NCBI GenBank assembly: GCA_029876055.1
Contig: CM056874.1
Span: 1,674,001-1,738,000 of the forward strand
From: Madurella fahalii
Lineage: Eukaryota; Ascomycota; Sordariomycetes; Sordariales
Length of the DNA: 64,000 nt
Direction of reading: 5' to 3'
Shown here: piece after piece, positions 12,201-23,393 of the stretch
Numbering within the stretch: the stretch's first letter is position 1
How the letters are laid out: every line of letters begins with the position of its first letter
Position numbers and translations under genes: made by a program
The notes under the pieces: generated by a model
Told to the model about the DNA's origin: nothing
Databases searched by the model: none
Seen by the model: only the letters and a program-made list of their open reading frames with translations

Positions 12201-12684
12201 AAAGGAGGTTAGAAATCGGCCTACTAGATTGGCTAATAAAGACCCTCCTGAGTTACTTTTTACCAATAAGGCTCTTCGAAAGCACTAGAACCTTACTAAA
12301 GCCCAGAGCTCCCTACTAGTGCAAGCCCAAACGGGAGCTATCGGCCTCCGGGACTTCCTTTTTCGGCAGGGAGTTCCAAACCTCCCTACTCCCTACTGTG
12401 GCTGTGGGGAGGGCCGGGAAACAGTAGATCACCTTGTTGTGTGGTGTCCGATACCACCGAAGCCTAGGACTTAGCCAAGGACAGAAATTCAAACTCACCG
12501 GGACCTCAGCCTTGTATTACAGGGCCAGAGCTCCCGGAACCTCAGGCTGTTAAGGAGGGTTTTAGGCTGGCTGATGGATTCGGGCCGTTTGATGGAGTAC
12601 AGCCTAGCCCGACGGCTAGAATTGGAAGCCGAAGAGGCTGAGGAAGAGGAGGAGGTAGTGGACGAATCCGAAGCCGAAGACTGA
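9222..12684 (+). pseudogene. LINE ORF2: endonuclease-reverse transcriptase relic
   Basis: Reading across TAG stops and probably one frameshift near 9960, the N-terminal part is an APE-type endonuclease at about 9250-9890 (LLAIQEP, VVLAGDFNLHHP, STLDLIWAS, then GKSDHFP). Reverse transcriptase follows at about 10560-11430: PWKAPGNDYLPTG, YRPISLLPT, QLDLTGAFDRV, GVPQGSPLSPILF, and the FADD box as FTDD. The last part holds a Cys/His motif at about 12395-12450 (CGCGEGRETVDHLVVWC) and an acidic tail, closing at TGA 12684. The domain order is that of Tad1/I-like LINEs. Scattered stops make it non-functional. Confidence 0.8.
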
Positions 12685-12865
12685 AAGTCTTCAGGGCCTT
12701 GTATAAGGCCTTCTTTTCTTTTGCAACTAACTGGCGTCTATTAGTGTTGTTTCCTATTACTTGTTGATATAGGTTTTTTCACCCGGCTATTGTAGCACGG
12801 TTTTTCCTATGTATTTAGCAGTAGAAGGTTCGGCACACCCTATCTTAGGTAAAGCGGTGTAGGAA

Positions 12866-13938
12866 GAAAGAAGAGAATATAATTTTCTAGCTACCTAGTA
12901 TATTGGTATAACTGATAATAGCTAGACTATTAATATGAAAGACCTAGATTAGATTTAGTATCTCGATTTTTATATGATATCTCGTATTAAAGGCAAATAC
13001 TAGCTCCTAGTTCTCTATAGCTATAAGAGCTACTACTTAGACTAATTTGAGATTTACAACTAGGAATATAATATTATTATACTTTATATATCTCTACACT
13101 TCTTATACCTGGTCTAACTATTAGATATTGATTATTTTTAGACTGTTGAAGAGGGTTTATAGCTACTAAATCGAGGAATTTATACGTATATGTATTATAT
13201 ATATTACTAAATTAGAATTCCTTTATATATTCAGAGCAACATTTTTTACTTTTTTTACCGAGAAGAATATCTAAAGAGTCTTTGCCAGAGTAGGTCTTAT
13301 ACTATACGATCTAGAAAGGGTTATTTCCAAAATGGATATATATCTCTAAATCTCTACTAATCTCGTAGCCAAGTACAGCACTACTTTAGCAATCTCAAAC
13401 ACCACAAAACCGCTAAGAAACTACCTCACAAAAAGACCTTATTAAAGCCTAGATATCTAACTACAGAGGTAGTTCTCTGATACCTATACTAGTTGCTATA
13501 GACTAATTAGTTAATGGTATAATAACTGTGATATACAAAGTAGCCCTTTTACATATAGTGGTCTCGGTACTAGGAAAGGCTATGAAGGGCTTAGTAAGTA
13601 ACATAGAGCTAAAAAAAATATATATATAGCTTGGAGGATCTTTTACCATACAAGAGATACAAAATCTACTAGATCAAAAGACTGTAGATAAGCAGGTAAT
13701 CCACGAAAGATGATAAAATAGTAGTAGTATAGGGGGGTCTAGTACGAAGATTCAGTACTATAGTACGGGTTGCAAGCCCGGCTATAATGCGCGTACATAT
13801 CAGGAAGCTAGAGAATCCTCTAATTTATCTATTTCTAGTTCAGTTATTGTTATTTCCTAGTAGTGGTATTGTAATTGAGAATAGTTGTAGTGAGATAGTA
13901 GAGAGTGATTAGCTCGCTTATATGATTAGCTCGCTTAT
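12866..13938 (+). mobile_element. pogo/Fot1 transposon copy 3 (5'-truncated)
   Basis: This starts in the middle of a DDE domain directly after the LINE end. Readable blocks are TDNS, GKYxLLVLYSYKSYY, then a degraded version of the PPHSSHLLQPLD block, and, near 13640-13810, the coiled coil and a damaged zinc knuckle (YSTGCKPGYNARTYQ). Almost every informative change from copy 1 is C to T or G to A. The right end is made of GATTAGCTCGCTTATAT repeats and is interrupted at 13938 by Gypsy copy 2; the terminal array continues at 21333. Confidence 0.75.
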
Positions 13939-14196
13939 TGTAAAGGGGATTGTTCTGGGAACACGTTGAGGGAGATGGACTACGATGTCTCAGTACCGAA
14001 AAGGGTTCGATCAGTGGGCGATAGCTTCACGAACAGCCTCCTATTGTCATTAACTATATAGAGACTAATCTTTGCGGATCAGAAGTGCCCCGCGTAAGAG
14101 AGTTCCCTTACGGAGTTCTTATCTATCCTGTATCGTGATATCATCTAGTATCATTTGACAGGTCCTCCTAACCTTCATCTGGAGACTCTCATTACA
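13939..14196 (-). repeat. 3' LTR of Gypsy copy 2
   Basis: On the minus strand it runs from TGTAATGAGAGTCTC to CCCCTTTACA. It is preceded by the polypurine tract and bordered at 13934-13938 by CTTAT, the target duplication. Confidence 0.85.
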
Positions 14197-14678
14197 AATT
14201 ATCCTCCCCTCTGTGGAACCTGTCTTCAGATTCCTTACTGCTGAGGATCGTCTGAACTTAGGGGGTAAGACTTGGGATGGCATCGGGTGGATATCAGGTG
14301 TATGTCGAGTACTATTTGTAGCTGTGTAAATGGATAAGTGTTGAACCGGTAGACCTTACCGTCTATCTGCTCTAACGAGCTGTGTGGTAGGAAAGGAGAA
14401 ACGATGGTTTGGGGTGAGGAGTGAGTCGTCTTATAGTCAGGAGGTTTTTGGGAAAAGTTCGGCCGGTTGTCGGGCCGTAGTGGGGTTCGCGGCTCCGAGG
14501 TCCTACTTTCCTAGTTCGGGCCTGAGATCCGAATTACAGCCGAATCGTCCGGATTTCCATCCGAACTTACGTATTGTCCTCGTAACTTCAAAATGCATAA
14601 AGATTGTACGACTGCTCAATTATAAGGCTTGTATATAGTTATAAATTTGCAGACGTGTATTAGCCGTTTCTCCTCGGG

Positions 14679-14686
14679 TATAAATA
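14679..14686 (+). promoter_or_regulatory. TATA box of the antisense gene relic
   Basis: TATAAATA within GGGTATAAATACCCC, followed by a long pyrimidine-rich leader, as at many fungal core promoters. It lies on the plus strand, opposite to the Gypsy element around it. Confidence 0.55.
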
Positions 14687-14689
14687 CCC

Positions 14690-15728
14690 CTCTCCTCTCT
14701 TACCTTTTCTAAAACTTTTCTTTCTTTAGGCCCTCTTCTATATATTTCGCTTCGCTCGTTTTTCGCCCGGCTCTCGCGTATAGTCCGCTGCCTACTCTGT
14801 CCTCCCCTCCCTATCTTTCTCTCTCTTTTAATCTCTCTTTTCTTGGCATCACTTCGGCTACCTTTCTATTACAATAGATGTCCTTACTGCCCCTACCGCC
14901 GAACTCACTCCGTATATAAAATGTATTCGTTCGGCGCTTAAGAATACTAACCCTTGCTCTAACGAGGTTCTCTCTATTATCTGCTCGTTCGAGTAGTCTA
15001 CGTCATCGTATTGCTCGTATTATAATATAAAGAAAGAGTTGTATACTCCGGTAAGCTTGTATTCGATTTATAGAGGATTAACGGGCGATTTACTGACGAT
15101 TGTAGGCTATAGCTGGAATAGTTAGCGACTCTATCGATCTTATAATTCTTATTGACGCGGCTCGTACTATCGTCGACTATCGTATAGAGGACGCCGAAGG
15201 CAAATTCAACGAAGAGGGTAATCGCCTTTAAGTTTCTATACTGTCTTGCTATAGCTATAAGAAGATTGCTGCTACCGCTAAAGATCTAGTCGAGGCTTTC
15301 AACACCGCCGAGACCGCTTATCGCCGCTAATTCGGTATTTCTAGCGCTATTAAGCTGTCTTACGTAAGTGTTATCTTTTAGCTTGTTTTTGTATATAAGT
15401 TGCTGACATTTCAATAGCAAGCTTATATAGCTTATTACTCTCTAGTTGCTTTTTATAGCCAACTCTGTCTATAGTAGTCGTCCTACCCGGGATATAACTA
15501 CGGTCGTAACGTCGAGGTCAGTCTCAATCGGTATGTTATCCTAGATTTATTACTAACTCTTTATAGTACGAGTCCAAGTTGTATACCTAGAAGGTACGAT
15601 CTATTGCTCGTCTGTTGCTAGGCAATATTGGTTTTATAGGCTGGTCGGGCATAAAGCGCTACTTCTTCGAGACGGTAGTAGAGGAGATTACTGCTAATAG
15701 GGCAGATAAGGATACTTAGTAGATGTAG
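14690..15728 (+). pseudogene. unidentified intron-bearing gene, antisense inside Gypsy copy 2
   Basis: I do not recognise the product. A coherent protein-like frame runs across at least four exons separated by canonical introns: 15051-15105 (GTAAGC...CTGAC...TAG), 15364-15417 (GTAAGT...CTGAC...TAG) and 15517-15566 (GTCAGT...CTAAC...TAG). Another donor (GTGAGT) follows at 15729. Readable pieces include DVLTAPTAELTPYIKCI, DAARTIVDYRIEDAEG, AATAKDLVEAFNTAETAY and LLLGNIGFIGWSGIKRYFF. Stops inside the exons (TAG, TAA) look like RIP of CAG, TGG or CAA. The start codon is unclear. It lies between the integrase region and the 3' LTR and reads opposite to pol. It is either cargo of the element or a separate insertion; its 5-base borders are not resolved. 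Confidence 0.5.
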
Positions 15729-15749
15729 GTGAGTTTAGCTCCTAACGTA

Positions 15750-18700
15750 GAGCTGGTTCTGGCCTTAATCTTTTGAGGATTATATAGTCTTCGGGTGGTT
15801 TTCTCTAAATTCTTCGGTAGGGGGTTGGCGTCTGGAATACCCCAGGATATGATTTTATATAGGTAGATATCAATTATTATCTTATCGCCTACACTTCCGC
15901 TAGTTCTCCTGTACTTTCAGAATTATGATACCAACTTAGGTACATTTGTTATATCCTTCTCTGATATCTACTAATTGTACTCCGAGGGCTAGCCTACCTA
16001 TTTAACTAAAAAGAAGGTTTTACCCTAGAATTTTCTCTTATCTCGAATCTCTTTAACTTCCTATTCTCTGTCGTTCTCAAGGTCTAGTATCGGCATTATA
16101 GACAAATCGTCTCCTTTTCAGCTATACCACAGTTCCAACATTGATATAGGAAATATATTATATAAATGATCGTACTTGTCTGGAAGTACTAGACGATAAG
16201 CCAACGATCTGATTCAGTTTAGGACATAAAATAGACTAATGAACTTAGATACCAATTTCTTTAGTAACTTGAACCTCAAATTCCGGGTTAATAATAATAC
16301 CAAACTTCTATTCTTGAACTCCTTTTTCGTATACTTCTTATTATAATATCGTTTCTAGACTTCTATAGCTTTAGCCCAATTTTATTCTAACTGTTTTCCT
16401 AGCTTAGTAAGTTTTTCAATTCTTTTAATTATACTGGGTATCCTCCTCTCTTATATATCGCCTTCGATACAGCGAGAAATCGGAGGTTAATAACTTATTA
16501 ATACTTTAAAGGGATTTATCTTGATTAGAGAATTGACAGTACTATTGATAATAAATTCTATTTCTAGGAAAAGATTTACCTAGGTAATTTGGTTTTAGTA
16601 TACAAAATAACGGAGGTATTGAATAAGTATCTAGTTTACTTACTCCATTTACCTGTCGGTTTGTAGGTAAAAAGCGGTCGAAAGCTGCTTATATACTTTT
16701 TATAGATAATATAAATCGTTCTAAAACTGTAATATGAAAATAGAACCTCGATTACTGATATAACTATCAATAGAGCTATACTTAAGTTCAATCTCTTTAT
16801 AAATAAACTCTATTAATTCTTAGCTGGTAATGGTAATGGATACTAGGAAGAATCGGTTTATCTTCGTATACCGATTAATAACTACCAGAATTACGTCCTT
16901 TTCAGAGCTATCGGGACTCTTTACTATAGGAAAACCTATAATGAAGTCTATAGTAATCTCGCTCTAAAGTCGTATAGAAATCAGCAACGATTCAAGTGAC
17001 CTATATAGTTTATACTATCTTATCTTATTGACTTAGCAGGTATAGCAAGTTTTACAGTAGTTTTTAATATTTTTGGTTATACTATATTAAAAGTATTTTC
17101 TTTATAATAGTTCGAGAGTCTTCTTGATACTAAAATAACCTACTAACAGATTGTTATAAAAAAGCTAGAGTAATTCCTACTTAACAGCTTACTCTACTAG
17201 AACGAACAATCGTCTTTAATATAGTAATTCTTACTCGTATCCAAGTACTTATTAGGTAAAACTCTCTAGTTTCGGGCTAGACTTACTAGCCTTTCCTTGA
17301 TTTTCAGAGTTACCAGATCCGTAGCTTGTAGCTCTAGAATCAATTCTCTTATAGATTTCGACAGTTCTACAGTATAAACCGCTTCTAGTCAAATATACTC
17401 TCTTATATATTAACGAGTAATAATCTATTCCCGTCTAAGCCAATCGGCTTCTTAATAATTCTAAGGTCCTAGTAGGTAAATACTTAATGATTCTACAGTA
17501 ACTTCTGAAGGATAACCTATAGTTTCAGGTTTCTAACTAGCTAGTTTGCTAGGGTCCTATATATTAGTATCTTCGCTATTCTCTAGTATATAGTAGGTTC
17601 TTTTAATCCCTTCTATAGTCGTCTTTCTGACCTAGGTACTAGCTGATTTGCTAGGGTTTCTTATATAAGCTAATTTATTCTCTTCTACATAATAGACAAT
17701 CTTATTTCTTTCTATAATCAGCTTTCTAATCCGGTTTACCTAAATAATTTTACTCTTAAAAGTAAGTATCTACTTGAGTCTACTAGGACGTTCTTTGTCC
17801 TTATAATCTAGTCTTCTCGAGGGGCTATCGGCCGGATTTCGCTTCCTAAGCTGATATTTGATAATGAAATTAAATCCTATTAGATATATATACTATCTAG
17901 CCTATCGGCTATTCAATCGGTTTTACTTTATAAACCTTTATAGGTTATTATAATCCGAAAATACAGTGACTTTAATGTGACTCCCTTTAACGTAATATCG
18001 CTAATACTTAAAGGTTTCTATAATAGCTATTATCTCCTTATTAGGAGTTCTATAGTCCTAGGCCAGTCTAGAAAACTTTACTAACTAGAATATAACGGGA
18101 TGTTTTCAACTCCCTTTCGGAACCTATGATAGGACAGCTCCTATTATAAAGTCAGAGACGTTTGTCTCAATGATAATAGGGAGTTCGGAGTCGAAATGAT
18201 ATAAAATTGGTATGTCTTGAAATACTCTTTTAAGCTACGTGAATACCATATACTCTTCTGCCTCTAACCAGAAAATTCCCAGTTTTCGTCTATTCTATAA
18301 CCTCTTTAGTAAATTACTTAACAGTAGTATAATCTCCGAATAACCTCGAATAAATCGATAGTAAAAATTATAAAATCTTAAGAAAACTTGAATATCTCGA
18401 TAGGACTATAGTTTAAGCTAATCTTAGGCGGTCTAAATTTATACCGAATCTATGCCGATACCTTCAAAAGTTAAAATATAACCTAGAAATTCTACTTTAT
18501 CCTAATAAAATAAATATTTACTAGGTTTATAGTATAACTATACTTATCTCAGGCGTTCTAGGACTTATTGGAGCTAAGTCATATAGGTTTCCTGGTCTAG
18601 GGAGAAAATTAAAATATCATTTAAATAATATATACAACAATCGTCTAGTAGCCCGCCTAAAGCAGTCTAAATATAATTTTAGAAAGTTATAGGAGCATTT

Positions 18701-20900
18701 ATTAGACTAAAAAGTATAATAAGATACTCGAATAGACTATATTAGGTACAGAAAGCCGTCTTCTATTCGTCTCCTTCTCGGATACAAATCCAGTAGTATA
18801 CCTCTTTCAGGTCCAACTTCGTAAAATACTTTGCTCCAGATACCCGGTCTAAAAGTTCTGAGATCAATGGTAAAGGGTACCGATTCTTAACCGTTATCCA
18901 GTTAAGTCCATAGTAATCTATATATAAATATAGAGTACTATCTTTCTTTAGGACAAACAAGATAGGACTTATAGCTGAACTCTAGAATAGGCGAATACAG
19001 CCTTTTACCAGGTTTTCATATAGATATTCCTCTAAAATCGAAAGTTCATATCGTAATAGAGAGTAAAGAGGTCTAATAGGAGGAATAGTATTAGAGAGTA
19101 GATCAATAGCATAATCAGTATTTTGAAAAAAGGTAGAATATCTACGTTACTAGAGTTCATAATATCCGCAAAGTCTAAGATTTTAGGAGGGATATCTTCA
19201 GGTTTTCAGGGGATATTCTCCTCTTCCTCCTCCGGAAAAAGTACCTCCAGTACATCTAGGTACTACATCAAGGAGTAAATACAAGCTTCTCCTCAATACG
19301 TTTTTAAGAATTTCTTCGGGTTTTCAATCCGAATACACTCCGATTCTATTATAAACTACTATAAATTCCCTTCTAGGTATAACAAGATCTTATAGGATAT
19401 TAAACTTAGCATCCCAAAAAGGATAAAGGAATTATTTATAACAAAGGGGTAATTAATAGCAATATAAGAAATATATATTCTCTGTAATTCCTTAGCAGTC
19501 TATTAGTTCCAAAGGAACTTTTTAAATACTAATGCTTCAACAATATAATAATCTATAAACCGAATACAGGGTAATTACATCCCGATCTATTAGAGCTTCT
19601 ACTACTTTACGAACTCCAGACTAACAATATTAATCTCTACTCCAGTATCGAGATTGATTATAATAGATTTAGGGGCATAGTTCAATAAGGTTACGGAAAT
19701 ATATATTCGTTCTTTAACTAGAACCTCTAGTATATTATCTTCACCGACGTAATCAAGGTTTACGTCTGCCGGTATCTACTATTTTCCTGCCGATTTAGAT
19801 ACAATCTCCTACCTCAGCAACTAGGGTACCTAGTAGCTTTATTTACTAATACTCCCTTTTATAGGCAGTCATTAGCGAAATAGGTATTACTACTATAAAC
19901 AAAACAAGTTAAAGGATTTCCCTAACTATCTATAGGATTCAACTAATTAAAATAAAATAGAGTTGATATAGGGTAGTCGTTAGGTTTCGTATATAGCGTC
20001 GTTAACTATATATTTCGTTGGTAATAATAGGATAATAACGCTCTTTAAGGATAAAATAACAATTTATAGGTTAGAGAAGAATATAATAAAGGAGAAAAGT
20101 AAGAAGGATATTAGGACAAATATTTAGGGGCTTCTTGAGGTTTTCGATACTAGAAACTATATTAAATTTAGGTAGCGAGTTTAACTATCTCTTCCTGAAT
20201 CTCTAGCTTGTTATAGACGTATAAGTCGATATAATTGCTAATTACAGACAAAAGCTTCGTATAAAAGGTAAGAATATAAGTCTTTTTATCCTACTTCGGG
20301 AATTAGGCCTTAAAGGATTCCAAGTACTAATAAAAGTCTAAGGGAAACTGGTTTTCTCGTTACTTAGTATCATTAAACTACTTTATAATAGTAGATTCTT
20401 AATTTGGAAGATCTCGAATACAGTTTAGTGTCCAATCGTCAAACGTTTTCCAGTCGTTTTCGGTCTCTTATCGTATATCTGTCGGAAGATTATTACAATA
20501 ACTATACTATTGATTACAAGGACATTCTTCTATTTAATCTAAGGCAAAAAGAATCCGGTTTATACCTGTTTTAAACCATTTCGGGTCTCCTATAAATACT
20601 CGCTATAGATCTTAGAGCCATTCTAAACAGCGTCAATAGGTAGTATTATCAGGGAACTGAATCAGATACTTCACCTTAATCACCTTTCGGTCCTCATTAT
20701 AGTCACTAGAACCTGCTAAAGGAGAACGATATCGTCTATATTTCGGTAAGGATTCGCCTAGTAAGATACCTAGCTTCCAAAGCAAACCCTCTTCTTATTC
20801 TCATAGTTATTTCAGTACTTCTAGTTACTGTATCCGAAGACAGGTTAATTCCAATAGGTTATCATGGTAAGGAGCTTAGCACGGAACCCGGGAGTCCGAA
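15750..20900 (-). pseudogene. Gypsy copy 2 gag-pol relic
   Basis: On the minus strand the order from high to low coordinate is gag (about 20600-19900), reverse transcriptase (about 19130-18440, with ITVKNRYPLPLISELLDR and FTKLDLKEVYYW), RNase H (about 18250-17950) and integrase (about 17500-16690, with the core blocks VIxVVINRYTK and an ISNRGS end). The RT is clearer than in copy 1: a 65-codon stretch at 18763-18960 is still open. Elsewhere stops occur every few codons. A chromodomain after integrase is expected in this clade, but I could not confirm it. Confidence 0.75.
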
Positions 20901-21074
20901 AGGGTATACGAAGATATACGAGGTCGAAATCCTGGTAATTCCGACCGATAAAGGCATATAGGATTTATAGGTAATTGGAGGGTATTTTCCCCTGGACTCG
21001 ACTCTACTCCCAGCTTACAGGAGGTACTCATCGTAGGTACTATCTCGGCCAACGGTAGAATAGAAGGATCAGAT

Positions 21075-21332
21075 TGTAAAGGAGGTTGTTCTAGGAACAC
21101 ATTGAGGGAAATAGACTACGATATCTCAGTACCGAAAACGGTTCGATCAGTAGGCAATAGCTTTACGAATAGCCTCCTATTGTCATTAACTATATAGAGA
21201 CTGATTCTTATAGATCAGAAATGCTCCGTATAAGAGAGTTCCCTCACAGGGTTCTTATCTATCCTATATCGTGACGTCATCCAATATCATTCAGTGTGTC
21301 CTCCTGACCTTCGTCTAGAGACTCTCGTTACA
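21075..21332 (-). repeat. 5' LTR of Gypsy copy 2
   Basis: On the minus strand it runs from TGTAACGAGAGTCTC to CTCCTTTACA and is followed by the conserved first internal bases. The flank at 21333-21337, CTTAT, matches the duplication at 13934-13938. Confidence 0.85.
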
Positions 21333-21456
21333 CTTATATAGTCAGCTTGCTTATATAGTCAGCTCGTTTATATAGTCAACTCGTTTATATAGTTAGCTCA
21401 TTTATATAGTTAGGTCACTTATATAGTTAGCTCGCTTATATAGTCAGCTCGCTTAT
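21333..21456 (+). repeat. 17-bp tandem array, terminal repeat of pogo copy 3
   Basis: Seven and a half units of CTTATATAGTCAGCTCG. Units differ only by C/T and G/A transitions, so RIP may have acted on the array. It continues the GATTAGCTCGCTTATAT units at 13905-13938 across the Gypsy insertion. The core CGCTTATA also occurs in the ends of pogo copies 1 and 2, so it is probably a transposase-binding subterminal array. Confidence 0.7.
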
Positions 21457-21900
21457 AATATATGTTAATCTCCGTTTACATCTTTAGAAAGTTATCGCAA
21501 ACTCTCTATATTTACTCCTCACTAATAAAGCTAAACAAGGACACCGCTAACTTTGTCTACCACAGCATCCTAGCTTAGTCCCTACCCGTTGTCTAAGATA
21601 GATCCACAGCGAAGACTATGATCATCGAGCACTCAACCAACTTTATAGCTATCAATCGTAATTTCCCGCTTGATATCATATACTGTATAAATCCCTCCCT
21701 CACAAGAATTTGACTCAACTGCGAGCTACTATACTAACTCCTCTATAATTCAGACAGATATTCTAAGAGTTCTATACTCGATGCTGTTATGTCCCTTTAT
21801 ATCCTCTACTACCACAGACGCCACTACGATCAAGACCCTATATCTCTATCTCTTTAGTTATAGCGCCAATATCTAGATCCTCAAAGACTTCCTAGGCACT
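21457..21900. other. degenerate sequence, no gene recognised
   Basis: Moderately AT-rich sequence with no terminal repeat and no domain I could identify in six frames. It may be the left half of an old coding region split by the LTR at 21901. Confidence 0.4.
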
Positions 21901-22374
21901 TGTAACAAGAGCTCTCTGGGTCAGACCGGGGGAACTGGCCGAATAACGGTGGATGATGTCACAGTACTAAGGTAGATAAAGCTCCTGTGGGAAACTCTCC
22001 CACGTAAGGGACTTTTGATCCGCAAGGATCAGTCTCTATGTAGTCAATGACAATAGAAGACTATTTACCACGATATCGCCCACTGGCCAAGGTCTTTTCG
22101 GTACTAAGACATCGTGGTCTATCTCCCTCTGTCAGGTGCAGGAGGGTGTCAGGTGCAGGCGGGGCACTGCCAGGGTCAGGAGCCTATAAATTACCGGCTT
22201 CGCCGGAAGTTTTGGAACGTTCAGAGTTCAACACTGTCACCTACCACCTCCTTAGAAGCGATAGCTGTGCAGACGCCGCTCCTTCAATGCGAATCATCCT
22301 TTCACTCTCCTTTTCTCACAGCAATCCCAATTTTCGATCTGACACCCTCGTATTCCCAGAACAACCCCTTTACA
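21901..22374 (+). repeat. solo LTR, family B (Gypsy), with nested insertion
   Basis: It begins TGTAACAAGAGC and ends CCCAGAACAACCCCTTTACA, matching the Gypsy LTR at 3713-3968. Its body is split at 22129/22350 by a 215-bp insertion. Flanks are GCACT on the left and GTACC on the right. These are not identical, but both could derive from GCACC by one C-to-T change each. No Gypsy internal sequence adjoins it. Confidence 0.7.
22130..22344 (+). repeat. LTR-like element nested in the solo LTR
   Basis: A 215-bp sequence starting TGTCAGGTGCAGG and ending GATCTGACA, flanked by a perfect 5-bp duplication, CCCTC, at 22125-22129 and 22345-22349. It holds a TATA-like CCTATAAATTA and a block, GGAACGTTCAGAGTTCAA, that matches family A LTRs (734-982). 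So it is a diverged member of family A or a related TRIM. It is the youngest visible layer at this site. Confidence 0.7.
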
Positions 22375-23390
22375 GTACCAATCTTCTCAAGTCGATCTTC
22401 TTTCTGCCTAATATTAAGCAGCTCTTCCTAGAGTCTAGTCCTTCAGCCTTTAGGTCTTACTTAGATTCCTAACTGCAGTCGTTATACACCTGGGCTTCGG
22501 TGTCAGAGCAGGCGCGTATATGCTCTGTACTTAGGCAGAATCGCCCTATACGAGAACCGAAGTGGATCATTATAGACGATGCAGCTATTCCGTTGCTAGA
22601 GAACTATCCCCAGCTTTTGGTCGGGTATAAAGAGATGCTGGAGACGGCGGTTAACGTTATAGCCATAGAGTTTGATAAGGTGTCCAGAGAGAAGGAGGGC
22701 AGGTATTAAGGTGTTATTAATAACTTCTAGTTAGGCAAGTGAGTCTCTCCTATAGGGGATAAATGCTACTGGGATTACATGATTAACCTAGCGATAGTGT
22801 CTTCCTTCCAACTAAGCTGTAGAAAGCATCAGATGAGCGTAATAACAAGCTCTTTATTATAGATCGAGAGTTTACATAGTATAGCTACCGAGCCTATGAC
22901 CTTAGCTAGATACTCGGCGACCTTTAGGAGCGTAAGATCTTTAACGACCTCGATATTGTCAATTTCTTATATCCGTTATATATGGGGTCATGGAAAGTTA
23001 TACCGAGCTAGACGACGAGCTGACATTCCGAGCTGTTATCTACGTGGATGTTCAGTTGGTCGGCTGGTATACCCGGCGACCCCGGTCCGGTGCTTTGATA
23101 GCGCCGCCGGAGGCGATTGTAGCTGGTTTGGCTATTGGAAGAGACAGTATTCTGAAGGGATGACAGAAGGATCGGAAGTTCCTTAAGAGCAGCGTCCTGG
23201 CATCCCTATTGCAAAGAAATAGACGAAGGCTGCCGTTGTAGAGGAAGGGTTTGATCTTATCCACTTCATCTCTTGTCCCGAAACCCGTCAACTATGGAGG
23301 GAGTGGCAACCACCTCTCAACGCTACCGCGCTGGTACGCTATACTGAATGCTAGTGACGTACTCAAAAGGCGTCACACCTCACATCACCT
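22375..23390 (+). other. degenerate sequence with a short unknown reading frame
   Basis: A 69-codon frame at 22500-22709 (with KWIIIDDAAIPLLENYPQLL) and a few coherent fragments up to about 23290 suggest an old gene, but I recognise no family and stops interrupt it. AT content falls to normal at about 23000, which marks the right edge of the RIP-affected block. Confidence 0.35.
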
Positions 23391-23393
23391 CGC

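Larger units (their letters stand above)
7122..12865 (+). mobile_element. Tad1-like non-LTR retrotransposon (LINE)
   Basis: A 5.7-kb element with two reading frames on the plus strand: ORF1 (gag-like with zinc knuckles) and ORF2 (endonuclease, reverse transcriptase and a C-terminal Cys/His motif). It starts at about 7122 with AGAGAAAAAAAAAC inside Gypsy copy 1 and ends at about 12865, after GCACACCCTATC and a purine-rich tail. There are no LTRs. I could not identify a clear target duplication, so both ends are accurate only to some 20 bp. It is visibly richer in G and C than the elements on both sides and has fewer stops, nearly all TAG, which suggests it is younger or less affected by RIP. 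Confidence 0.8.
13939..21332 (-). mobile_element. full-length Ty3/Gypsy retrotransposon, copy 2
   Basis: A 7.39-kb element on the minus strand with two 258-bp LTRs (13939-14196 and 21075-21332). Both sides carry the same 5-bp target duplication, CTTAT, at 13934-13938 and 21333-21337. A polypurine tract (AGAGGGGAGGATAATT on the minus strand) directly precedes the 3' LTR at 14197. Going down in coordinates come gag, protease/RT, RNase H and integrase, then an extra 1.4-kb segment with an antisense gene relic. The coding part is riddled with RIP-like stops. Insertion was into the tandem terminal repeat of pogo copy 3. Confidence 0.88.

Noticed and set aside
21333..21456. CRISPR-like array (17-bp units)
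   Set aside because: Units are contiguous without spacers, AT-rich, and in a eukaryote; they are the terminal repeats of a pogo element.
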